From Thalassobaculum sp. OXR-137 (GTDB lineage Bacteria > Pseudomonadota > Alphaproteobacteria > Thalassobaculales > Thalassobaculaceae), in NCBI RefSeq assembly GCF_034377285.1, contig NZ_CP139715.1, positions 496,001 through 560,000 on the forward strand: a stretch of DNA of 64,000 nt, read 5' to 3'. This document shows positions 56,919-64,000 of the stretch, in pieces. Each line of letters begins with the position of its first letter. Position 1 is the stretch's first letter. The translations under genes were made by a program, and so were the position numbers. The notes under the pieces were generated by a model. That model had not been told where the DNA came from and made no database searches. It saw only the letters and a program-made list of their open reading frames with translations.

Positions 56919-58454
56919 TTACGCGAAGGTCTTGGCGAAGTTCTCCATGAACGAGGAGAGCTTGGCCGAAGTATCGTCGGACAGGGCCTTCTCGGTGCGG
57001 ATCGTCTCCAGGATCCCCGGCTCCTTGCTCTTGATCTCCGACAGGAGCGACTGCTCGAAGCGGCCGATCTCGGAGATCTGGATCTTGTCCAGGAAGCCCT
57101 TCACACCGGCGAAGATCGACACGACCTGCTCTTCCACCGGCATCGGGCTGAACTGAGCCTGCTTCAGCAGCTCGGTCAGGCGCGAACCGCGGGCCAGAAG
57201 GCGCTGGGTCGAGGCGTCCAGGTCGGAGGCGAACTGCGCGAAGGCAGCCATCTCGCGATACTGGGCCAGCTCCAGCTTGATCGAGCCGGCGACCTGCTTC
57301 ATCGCCTTGATCTGGGCGGCGGAGCCGACGCGGGACACCGACAGACCGACGTTCACGGCCGGACGGATGCCCTTATAGAAGAGCTCGGTCTCCAGGAAGA
57401 TCTGACCGTCGGTGATCGAGATCACGTTGGTCGGAATGTAGGCCGACACGTCACCGGCCTGGGTCTCGATGACCGGCAGGGCGGTCAGGGAGCCGGCGCC
57501 GTTGGCGTCGTTCAGCTTCGCCGCACGCTCCAGCAGGCGCGAGTGCAGGTAGAACACGTCGCCCGGATAGGCTTCGCGGCCCGGCGGGCGGCGCAGCAGC
57601 AGCGACATCTGGCGGTAGGCGACGGCCTGCTTGGACAGATCGTCATACACGATCACGGCGTGCATGCCGTTGTCGCGGAAGAACTCGCCCATGGCGCAGC
57701 CGGCATACGGAGCCAGGAACTGTAGTGGGGCCGGCTCGGAGGCGGTCGCGGCGACGACGATGGAGTATTCCATCGCGCCGTAATCCTCGAGCGTCTTCAC
57801 GATCTGGGCGACCGTGGAGCGCTTCTGACCGACGGCGACGTAGACGCAGAAGAGCTTCTTGCTCTCGTCGTCGCCGGCGGCGTCGTTGACGGTCTTCTGG
57901 TTGATGAAGGTGTCGATGGCGATGGCGGTCTTGCCGGTCTGGCGGTCGCCAATGATCAGCTCGCGCTGGCCGCGGCCGACCGGGATCAGGCTGTCGATCG
58001 CCTTCAGGCCGGTCTGCATCGGCTCGTGCACCGACTTACGCGGCATGATGCCCGGCGCCTTCACCTCGACGCGCTTGCGCTCGACGTCGACCAGCGGGCC
58101 CTTGCCGTCGATCGGGTTGCCGAGACCGTCGACCACGCGGCCGAGCAGGCCCTTGCCGACCGGCACGTCCACGATGGCGCCGGTCCGCTTGACCGTGTCG
58201 CCTTCCTTGATGTCGCGGTCGTCGCCGAAAATCACGATACCGACGTTGTCGGACTCGAGGTTCAGCGCCATGCCCCGAATGCCGTTCGGGAATTCGACCA
58301 TCTCACCGGCCTGGACCTGATCGAGGCCGTAGACGCGGGCGATACCGTCACCGACGGACAGGACCTGACCGACTTCCGCGACCTCGGCCTCAGCACCGAA
58401 GTTTGCGATCTGATCTTTCAGGATAGAGGAGATCTCGGCGGCGCGGATTTCCAT
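56919..58454 (-). CDS. atpA: ATP synthase F1 alpha subunit
   Basis: This is the 511-aa non-catalytic alpha subunit. It has a P-loop [15 protein letters not shown] and conserved [31 protein letters not shown] and [14 protein letters not shown]. The N-terminal helix ([14 protein letters not shown]) contacts delta. Its ATG overlaps the atpH stop by one base (TGATG). Confidence 0.99.
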   Translation of the reverse strand: MEIRAAEISSILKDQIANFGAEAEVAEVGQVLSVGDGIARVYGLDQVQAGEMVEFPNGIRGMALNLESDNVGIVIFGDDRDIKEGDTVKRTGAIVDVPVGKGLLGRVVDGLGNPIDGKGPLVDVERKRVEVKAPGIMPRKSVHEPMQTGLKAIDSLIPVGRGQRELIIGDRQTGKTAIAIDTFINQKTVNDAAGDDESKKLFCVYVAVGQKRSTVAQIVKTLEDYGAMEYSIVVAATASEPAPLQFLAPYAGCAMGEFFRDNGMHAVIVYDDLSKQAVAYRQMSLLLRRPPGREAYPGDVFYLHSRLLERAAKLNDANGAGSLTALPVIETQAGDVSAYIPTNVISITDGQIFLETELFYKGIRPAVNVGLSVSRVGSAAQIKAMKQVAGSIKLELAQYREMAAFAQFASDLDASTQRLLARGSRLTELLKQAQFSPMPVEEQVVSIFAGVKGFLDKIQISEIGRFEQSLLSEIKSKEPGILETIRTEKALSDDTSAKLSSFMENFAKTFA

Positions 58455-59005
58455 CAGCCAACCCCTTTCATGGCGAACTGCAGGCGCTGCAGCTTGGTGC
58501 GAAGCGAACTATCGATCATGCGCGAGCCCACGCGCACGATCAGACCACCGATCAGCGAAGGATCGACGGTCAGATTAACGGAGACCTTCTGGCCGACGAC
58601 CTTGCGCAGGGCGTCGGTAACCGCCTGAACCTCGTCCTCGGACAGGGCAACGGCGGAAGAAACTTCGGCAGCGACCTCGCCACGGCGGCGGGCCAGCTCC
58701 TCGAGATAGGCGGTGATGATCCCCGGGAGCGCGAACAACCGGCGGTTGGACGCCAGCACACCCAGGAACTTGGCGGTCAGCGGGTTGGCGCCGAACTTGT
58801 CGCACAATGCCGCCACACCCTTGGTCTGGTCGGCGCGCGACAGAACCGGCGAGCGGATCAGCCGAACGAATTCCTCGCTCTCGGCGAGCAGCTGACGCAG
58901 GGAGGTCAGATCCCCCGCGACGTCGTCCAACGCCTTCTGGTCGTCAGCCAACTCGTACAACGCCAAAGCGTAGCGAGCGGCGAGGCCTTTTGATTGCGAA
59001 GCCAC
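58454..59005 (-). CDS. atpH: ATP synthase F1 delta subunit
   Basis: This is the 183-aa delta (OSCP-like) subunit that ties F1 to the peripheral stalk. The N-terminal helical domain is [23 protein letters not shown] and the C-terminal part has [33 protein letters not shown] in overlapping motifs. The start is GTG 59005. It leads an F1-only operon; F0 genes are elsewhere, as usual in alphaproteobacteria. Confidence 0.96.
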   Translation of the reverse strand: MASQSKGLAARYALALYELADDQKALDDVAGDLTSLRQLLAESEEFVRLIRSPVLSRADQTKGVAALCDKFGANPLTAKFLGVLASNRRLFALPGIITAYLEELARRRGEVAAEVSSAVALSEDEVQAVTDALRKVVGQKVSVNLTVDPSLIGGLIVRVGSRMIDSSLRTKLQRLQFAMKGVG

Positions 59006-59127
59006 CTGGAAGCGCCCCTTCGTCCCGTTTGACGACCCGCGTGAACTCGTTCAAATTTCTGAGTTCTCGACGCGCCGATCGAACACAATAGTTGGCCGGC
59101 GTAGAAGACCCTCGCCAGCGCGAAGGC

Positions 59128-59156
59128 TCTCTAGCACACGGGTATGGGGGGTGCAA
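59128..59156 (-). promoter_or_regulatory. Possible sigma-70 promoter of atpHAGDC
   Basis: On the minus strand TTGCAC (59156-59151) and TAGAGA (59133-59128) are 17 bases apart. The predicted start of transcription lies about 115 bases before atpH. It is a reasonable but not consensus housekeeping promoter. Confidence 0.5.
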
Positions 59157-59214
59157 GACGGTGAGGCACCGGTTTTCGCCTCAATGCTGCACCGCGTCGC
59201 TGCACTGCGTCAGC

Positions 59215-59769
59215 TCACCCCGCCACAATCGTCAGCCATGGCCAGCGGTCACGGTAGCTTTCCATCTTCTCCCGCGCCAGACCCGGAGTTGGGGTCGTCC
59301 GATTGACCGTCAACCGGCCGGCATACAGATCGTCCAGCCCGAAAGGCGCGTACAGCTCGCGCCCGGGCGTCAACCCGACACACGTGCATTCGACCTGGAA
59401 CCGGTCGATGCCGTCCCGCGCCCGGGTCACCGGCGGATAGTCGGCGCCGAAGCGCTGCCGGTACCACAAGGGGACCCGCAACTGGTTCTTGAACTCCACC
59501 TCGACGCCGAGATCGGCCAGCAGGGAAGTGCCGCGCCGGATCACCGCGTCCTCGGCCTCCCAGCTCGTATCCTCGTCCCAGTAGAAGACGTCGTAATCCT
59601 TGACGTTCTCCGCCGGCGGGCGCCCGGCCAGGCGGTTCCACACCGCCTGGTACAGACATCCGGCGACCAGCCAGGGCTGGCCCAATCCCAGCGCGGGAAG
59701 GCGGTCGAGGATCGCGCCGTTGACCGGATTGGTCAGCGCGTCGGCAACGAACCGGTCCGGCGAGATCAC
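59215..59769 (-). CDS. Nucleotidyltransferase-like protein (PF06042 family)
   Basis: This 184-aa protein matches the NTP_transf_6 family: GQPWLVAGCLYQAVWNRLAGRPP, KDYDVFYWDEDTSWEAEDAV, EVEFKNQLRVPLWYRQRFG, and DGIDRFQVECTCVGLTPG with YAPFGLDDLYAGRL after it. The DYDVFYWD acidic pair is the presumed metal site. The physiological substrate is unknown. The start is taken as GTG 59769, eight bases after the dioxygenase stop, with GGAG inside that gene's end; a longer open frame upstream overlaps the dioxygenase and is rejected. Confidence 0.85.
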   Translation of the reverse strand: MISPDRFVADALTNPVNGAILDRLPALGLGQPWLVAGCLYQAVWNRLAGRPPAENVKDYDVFYWDEDTSWEAEDAVIRRGTSLLADLGVEVEFKNQLRVPLWYRQRFGADYPPVTRARDGIDRFQVECTCVGLTPGRELYAPFGLDDLYAGRLTVNRTTPTPGLAREKMESYRDRWPWLTIVAG

Positions 59770-59777
59770 CTGCAGGC

Positions 59778-60827
59778 TTACTCCGCTGCCTGAGCGCGGA
59801 CCCGCACGCCGCCGCGCGGGCCGGTGTTCATGCGGTCGGCGAAGTTGCGGTCGAGCGGGCGGCCGTCGCGCAGGTTCAGCCACAGGCGCCACAGGTCGCG
59901 CCGCCGCTCCTCCTCCGGCCAGTCCTCGAAGGCGTTGCGGGCGTGCAGGACCGTGTGGTTCGACAGGAGTTGAATGTCGCCCTGCTGGAACACCATGTCG
60001 TAGCGGAACGGCTTGCTCATCGCGAGTTCGCCCACCGCCTTTACCGCCTCGAGCGCCTTGCCTTCCAGCGGCTGGCCGGCCTTGCGCATGCCGTCGATGA
60101 TGGTCTTCTCGTTGTAGCGGCAGGACATCCGGCCCTCGTACCAGGAAAAGACCGGCACCTTGTGGAAGGTGGTCTCGTCCGGATTGTCGGTCGCCCCTTC
60201 GCCGCGCAGGTCGAAATGGAAGCCCTCCATCAGGTAGGGCAGGTAGTCCGGACGCTCCTTGGCGATGTGGTTGTACACGGCCAGCGACGAGGCGATCAGG
60301 CTCTCGCCGCCGGACTTGGCCGGGTGGCGGCACAGCAGGCCGACCACATCGGCGGCGTCGCAATGGGCCTTGAGCTGGGCGCTGGTGGTGTAGCCGCGCA
60401 CGTTCTTCGCCTGATAGTCCCGGCCCTGGTCGCGCACATGGCCGAGCAGGTGGCCGTCGGCGTTCTGCGCCACCGGCAGGCCAAGATGCACGCCGATGCC
60501 CCAGTAGAGCGCCAGCAGCGCGTCCTCGTCATAGCGCTTGGCATCCACCCCGCGCACCAGCACGAAGCCGCGGCCGTTATCGAGATCGTGGGCCCAGCCG
60601 GCGATCATATCGGCGAGGCTGGTCAGCGGAAAATCGTCGCGCTGGAACTGCTGGGCGCTCAGCCCCTTAGCGAGTACGGCCTCCACCGCCCGGTCCAGCT
60701 CGGCCAGTTCGCCGTCGGTCAGGTGATGGATCCAGCGGTCGTCGCGCTCCAGATCCGCGGCAAGCCAGACCGAGGGGTCGTCGACAGGACCGTTGGGCAT
60801 GGCGATGGCGGACGCATTGGTAGCCAT
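59778..60827 (-). CDS. TauD/TfdA family Fe(II)/2-oxoglutarate dioxygenase
   Basis: This 349-aa dioxygenase has the facial triad His155-x-Asp157 (AHCDAADVVGLLC) and His295 (SNHTVLHARNAFED), with the 2-oxoglutarate-binding Arg in EEERRRDLWRLWLN. It is related to TauD/TfdA and gamma-butyrobetaine hydroxylase-like enzymes. It would hydroxylate an organic substrate, with 2-oxoglutarate going to succinate. The substrate is unknown. It is divergent from the SDR at 60943 and is followed directly by the nucleotidyltransferase-like gene. Confidence 0.9.
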   Translation of the reverse strand: MATNASAIAMPNGPVDDPSVWLAADLERDDRWIHHLTDGELAELDRAVEAVLAKGLSAQQFQRDDFPLTSLADMIAGWAHDLDNGRGFVLVRGVDAKRYDEDALLALYWGIGVHLGLPVAQNADGHLLGHVRDQGRDYQAKNVRGYTTSAQLKAHCDAADVVGLLCRHPAKSGGESLIASSLAVYNHIAKERPDYLPYLMEGFHFDLRGEGATDNPDETTFHKVPVFSWYEGRMSCRYNEKTIIDGMRKAGQPLEGKALEAVKAVGELAMSKPFRYDMVFQQGDIQLLSNHTVLHARNAFEDWPEEERRRDLWRLWLNLRDGRPLDRNFADRMNTGPRGGVRVRAQAAE

Positions 60828-60942
60828 AGTTTCCTCTCCTTACAGCACGCCCCTTCGCGGGAGCGGGCCACCCATGACGGGTAGCAATGCGGCTCTAACG
60901 GCGCTTATTGTTGCGATTAAATCATCACAGGGGAGGAATGTC

Positions 60943-61719
60943 ATGAGGCTGGATGGAAAGTCCGCCATCGTCACCGGCGCCAGCCAGGGCATCGGTGCCG
61001 CCATCGCCGAGGCCTATGCGAAAGCCGGCGCGGAGGTTCTGATCACCGCCCGCAGCCAGGAGAAACTGGACGCGGTCGCGTCCACGATCCGCGCCGCCGG
61101 CGGCCGGGCCGAGACCTTCGCCGGCGACCTGAAGCAGCCGGGCACGGCGGCCGAGGCGGTGGAGGCGGCGATCAAGGCCTTCGGCAAGCTCGACATCCTC
61201 GCCCACAGCGCCGGTGCGACGAAATACGGCGACTTCTTCGACCTGACCGACGCCGATTTCGAGGACGGCTTCGCGCTCAAATATTACGGCGCGGTCCGCA
61301 TGACCCGGGTCGCCTGGCCGCACCTGATGAAGACCAGGGGCAGCATCCTCAACGTCATCGGCGTCGGTGCCCGGGTGTCGGAGCGGAACTTCGCCATCGG
61401 CGGGTCGGTCAACTCGGCGCTGACCAACTTCACCAAGGCGATGGCCGACCGCGGCGTCCTGGACGGCGTGCGGGTGAACGCGATCCATCCGGGCCCGGTG
61501 CTGACCCCGCGGATCCGCCAGCGCGTCGAGTTCATCATGCGCGAGGAGGGGATCGACGAGGCGGCGGCCCTGGCGAAGATGGAGGCGAACTGGCGGGTCA
61601 TGCGTCTGGGCAAGCCGGAGGATATCGCCAACCTCGCCGTTTTCGCAGTGTCCGACGCCGGCAACCTTCTCCAAGGTAGCGTGATCGACATGGACGGCGG
61701 GGCCACCCGCGCCCTCTGA
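60943..61719 (+). CDS. SDR family protein lacking the YxxxK motif
   Basis: This 258-aa short-chain dehydrogenase-like protein begins MRLDGKSAIVTGASQGIGAAIAEAYAKAG, a normal cofactor site, and has HSAGATKYG. Where the catalytic Tyr and Lys should be, it reads FAIGGSVNSALTNFTKAMA: Gly replaces Tyr and Asn replaces Lys. The C-terminus (GSVIDMDGGATRAL) is normal. It may still bind NAD(P) but must work differently, or has lost activity. ATG 60943 has GGGAGG six bases upstream; the longer frame to 60793 is rejected. It heads an operon with the AbrB-type and MmgE/PrpD genes. Confidence 0.87.
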   Translation: MRLDGKSAIVTGASQGIGAAIAEAYAKAGAEVLITARSQEKLDAVASTIRAAGGRAETFAGDLKQPGTAAEAVEAAIKAFGKLDILAHSAGATKYGDFFDLTDADFEDGFALKYYGAVRMTRVAWPHLMKTRGSILNVIGVGARVSERNFAIGGSVNSALTNFTKAMADRGVLDGVRVNAIHPGPVLTPRIRQRVEFIMREEGIDEAAALAKMEANWRVMRLGKPEDIANLAVFAVSDAGNLLQGSVIDMDGGATRAL

Positions 61720-61756
61720 CCAAGCCCGCAACAGACCGCCGCCCGAAGGTTCCCGG

Positions 61757-62788
61757 ATGAGACACGCTGGACTCTGGTTGCTGACCCTGGCCCTGGGCGG
61801 GGCCGGCGGATACGCCTTCTCGCGTCTCGGCGTGCCGCTGGCCTGGCTGCTCGGCAGCCTCGCGGTGGTGGCAGCGGTCGGGCTGTGCGGCTTCAGACTG
61901 GCGATGCCGCCGGGCGGCCGACAGGTCGGCCAGGTGCTGCTCGGCAGCGCCATCGGCCTGACCTTCACCCCGGAGGTGGCGGCCTATGTGGCGGGCTTCC
62001 TGCCGGTGATGATCGGTGCGGCCTTCCTGTCCATCGGCTACGGCGTGCTGGCGGGCCTGGCCCTGCGGCGCACCTCCGGCACCGACCCGGCAACCGCCTT
62101 CTTCTCCAGCGTGCCGGGCGGGGTGGTGGAGATGTCGGTGCTGGCCGAACAGCATAAGGGCGACACCGCGTCGGTCTCGCTCGCCCAGTCCCTGCGCATC
62201 CTGCTGGTGGTCATCACGATCCCGCCGATCGTCACCCTCCTCGGCCTCACCGGCTCCGACCCGTTCGAACTGGTCGTGCTGCCGTTCGATCCCCTGGGTC
62301 TGATCGTCCTGCTGGCCGGCTGTGCCGCGCTCGGCTGGCTCGGCGCCCGGCGCAAGATCGCCAATGCCTGGTTCCTGGGGCCGATGCTGGTCGCCCTGGC
62401 GGTGTCCATTTCCGGCACCGTGCTGTCCGGGGTGCCGACGGAACTGATCAACTTCGCCCAGGTGGTGATGGGGGCAACCCTCGGCCTGCGGTATCAGCGC
62501 GACCGGGTCATCGCCCTGCGCCGGTTTCTGGCGCCGGCCTTTTTGTCGACGGTGATCCTGGTCGGCCTGAACGTCGCCACCGGCGTAGCCATCGGCCTGG
62601 CGGTCGGCCTGCCGCCGGTGACCATGGCGCTGGCGATCTCGCCCGGCGGCATGGCCGAGATGAGCATCACCGCCAAGATCCTGCATCTGGGCGTGCCGAT
62701 CGTCGTCGCCTTCCACGTGGTGCGGATCTTCCTGGTGATCGGCTTCACCGGCCAGGTCTACAAGCGGGTCTTCCTGCCGCGGGCTTAG
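61757..62788 (+). CDS. AbrB family membrane protein (PF05145)
   Basis: This 343-aa inner-membrane protein has about ten hydrophobic segments in two similar halves. Each half includes the family motifs GxxxxRLGVPLAWLLG-like and PGGxxEMS: SVPGGVVEMSVLAEQHKGD in the first and SPGGMAEMSITAKILHLGVP in the second. The family is annotated as AbrB/AitC-like, with unproven transport function. Here, between an SDR and an MmgE/PrpD gene, uptake of an organic acid is plausible but unproven. Confidence 0.88.
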   Translation: MRHAGLWLLTLALGGAGGYAFSRLGVPLAWLLGSLAVVAAVGLCGFRLAMPPGGRQVGQVLLGSAIGLTFTPEVAAYVAGFLPVMIGAAFLSIGYGVLAGLALRRTSGTDPATAFFSSVPGGVVEMSVLAEQHKGDTASVSLAQSLRILLVVITIPPIVTLLGLTGSDPFELVVLPFDPLGLIVLLAGCAALGWLGARRKIANAWFLGPMLVALAVSISGTVLSGVPTELINFAQVVMGATLGLRYQRDRVIALRRFLAPAFLSTVILVGLNVATGVAIGLAVGLPPVTMALAISPGGMAEMSITAKILHLGVPIVVAFHVVRIFLVIGFTGQVYKRVFLPRA

Positions 62789-62868
62789 CGAAGTTAGCGG
62801 TTTGACGCGCCCCGGCCCCCCTCCTACCTTTCCTCCCAACAAACAAATACCGCTCCTGGGAGGAGACG

Positions 62869-64000
62869 ATGACAGGTCAGGACACCCTCGACGTCACCCG
62901 TACGCTCGGCGACTTCGCCGCCGGCCTCACGCTTTCCGACATTCCGCAGGACGTGGCCGACCGGGCGAAGACGCTGATCCTCGACACCATGGGCATCGCC
63001 GTGCGCGCCCAGCACGAAGCCCCGTCGACCCCCGCCCTGATCGCCGCCGCCCGCGCGCTGGGCTATGCCAACGGCAGTTCCCGGGTGATCGGCAGCGCCG
63101 ATGGCTGGACCCCGCCGGGGGCCGCGTGGCTGAACGGCGCGCTCGCCCACAGTCTGGATTTCGACGACACCCATGCCGGCGGCTCGATCCATCCGTCGGC
63201 CCCCATCGTACCGGCCGCCTTCGCCGCGGCCGAGATGTCCGGCTGCGACGGCGCGACGGTCCTGGCCGCGATCATCGCCGGCTACGAGGTGCAGATCCGC
63301 CTGTCGCTGGCCCTCAACCCGATCGACCACTACAACCGCGGCTACCACCCGACCGCAACCTGCGGCGTGTTCGGCGCGGCCGCCGCGGCCGGGCGCTGCC
63401 TGGGCCTGTCGGGCGCGCAGATCGCCAGCGCCTTCGGCATCGCGCTCAGCCAGTCCGCCGGCAGTCTCGAATTCCTCGCCGAGGGCTCCTGGAGCAAGCT
63501 GTTCCAGGTCGGCTGGGCGGCCCAGAGCGGCCTGGTCGCCGCCCGTCTCGCCGCCGAGGACTTCAAGGCGCCGCAGCGCGGCATCGACGGCACGCGTGGC
63601 TTCCTCGCCCTCTACGCCCCGAACGCCACCCCGGCCAAGGCGTCAGCCGGCCTCGGCAGCGTGTGGGAGACCCTGAACGTCGCCGTGAAGCCCTACCCGT
63701 CCTGCCGCTACAGCCACGCGCCGATGGACGCGGTGATGGAACTGCGCGCGGCCAACGACATCAAGGCGGAGGAGGTCACCGCCATCCGCATCGGCCTGCC
63801 GGCCAACGGCATGACCATCATCGGCGGCCCGATCGAGATGAAGCGCAAGCCGGTCACCGTGGTCGACGGCCAGTTCTCCATGCCGTTCCTCGCCGCCGCC
63901 TCCCTGCGTCTCGGCGGGTTCGGCTGGGACGACTACAAGACCCATCTCACCGACAAGACCACCCTGGATCTGACCGACAAGGTCTCCTGCGAGCTCGACG
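62869..64000 (+). CDS. MmgE/PrpD family protein (3' truncated)
   Basis: This is the first 377 residues of an MmgE/PrpD protein, a family that includes 2-methylcitrate dehydratase and itaconate decarboxylase-like enzymes. It begins TGQDTLDVTRTLGDFAAGL, with LILDTMGIAV, the conserved ALAHSLDFDDTHAGGSIHPSAPIVPAAFA, YHPTATCGVFGAAAAAG and VKPYPSCRYSHAPMDA. The gene runs off the right edge; typical members have about 450 residues. GGAGG precedes ATG 62869 at good spacing. Substrate is probably a tricarboxylate or related acid. Confidence 0.92.
   Translation, partial: MTGQDTLDVTRTLGDFAAGLTLSDIPQDVADRAKTLILDTMGIAVRAQHEAPSTPALIAAARALGYANGSSRVIGSADGWTPPGAAWLNGALAHSLDFDDTHAGGSIHPSAPIVPAAFAAAEMSGCDGATVLAAIIAGYEVQIRLSLALNPIDHYNRGYHPTATCGVFGAAAAAGRCLGLSGAQIASAFGIALSQSAGSLEFLAEGSWSKLFQVGWAAQSGLVAARLAAEDFKAPQRGIDGTRGFLALYAPNATPAKASAGLGSVWETLNVAVKPYPSCRYSHAPMDAVMELRAANDIKAEEVTAIRIGLPANGMTIIGGPIEMKRKPVTVVDGQFSMPFLAAASLRLGGFGWDDYKTHLTDKTTLDLTDKVSCELD

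Overview
This is a high-GC, gene-dense window that reads like an alphaproteobacterial chromosome, most likely from the Rhodospirillales and relatives. Three things suggest this: the F1-only ATP synthase operon atpHAGDC, the run rplU-rpmA-obgE-proB-proA-nadD-rsfS-rlmH-gpmI-envC-ctpA-yibQ-like-rppH, and an alphaproteobacterial EcfG-type stress promoter. The placement is inferred from gene content and order; no rRNA or other phylogenetic marker set was compared.

Layout. Positions 1-5.4 kb hold a truncated ygiQ (3' end outside the window), then an Atu4866-family gene and an SDR read opposite a LysR regulator and a UGT-like glycosyltransferase. Positions 5.4-6.6 kb hold a small membrane-protein operon in which two microproteins (23 and 24 aa) flank a 297-aa membrane protein, behind a GGAAC-N17-CGTT promoter. 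Positions 6.7-9.0 kb hold dgdA (2,2-dialkylglycine decarboxylase) and its divergent LysR regulator. Positions 9.1-13.6 kb hold a 959-aa DUF4347/beta-helix/RTX protein and a divergent unrecognised protein with an HTH-like N-terminus. Positions 13.8-19.1 kb hold a complete Ugp-type ABC importer with a GpdQ-like phosphodiesterase. Positions 19.3-29.2 kb are an accessory redox region: an exported hydrolase/GMC oxidoreductase/hydrolase operon with an Lrp-like regulator, an SDR plus SnoaL-like pair, two LysR regulators, an aldo/keto reductase and an MFS transporter. Positions 29.8-35.2 kb hold a 1799-aa DUF4347/RTX protein with three near-identical 321-bp internal repeats.

From tRNA-Ser(CGA) at 35.4 kb to the atp operon at 59.0 kb the content is core genome: ribosomal proteins L21 and L27, Obg GTPase, proline biosynthesis, NAD synthesis, ribosome silencing and 23S methylation, phosphoglycerate mutase, cell-wall amidase activation and C-terminal processing, RNA pyrophosphohydrolase, a conserved unknown protein, the YdbH-YnbE-YdbL envelope lipid module, and F1 ATPase. 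Positions 59.2-64 kb return to catabolic genes: a TauD/TfdA-like dioxygenase with a nucleotidyltransferase-like protein, opposite an SDR that lacks the usual YxxxK, an AbrB-type membrane protein and a truncated MmgE/PrpD gene.

The most interesting signals are: (1) the microprotein operon under a predicted general-stress promoter; (2) the two giant DUF4347-RTX proteins, whose N-terminal domains both keep an HG...YGC pair like that of clan CD peptidases; (3) rsfS, which appears to start at an AUA codon behind a perfect Shine-Dalgarno; (4) gpmI, whose palindromic TATA-like box sits seven bases before its ATG; (5) an SDR without its catalytic Tyr/Lys; and (6) an unrecognised 406-aa protein with a hairpin touching its ribosome-binding site. 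No type I secretion genes, transposases, integrases, CRISPR arrays or rRNA genes were seen.
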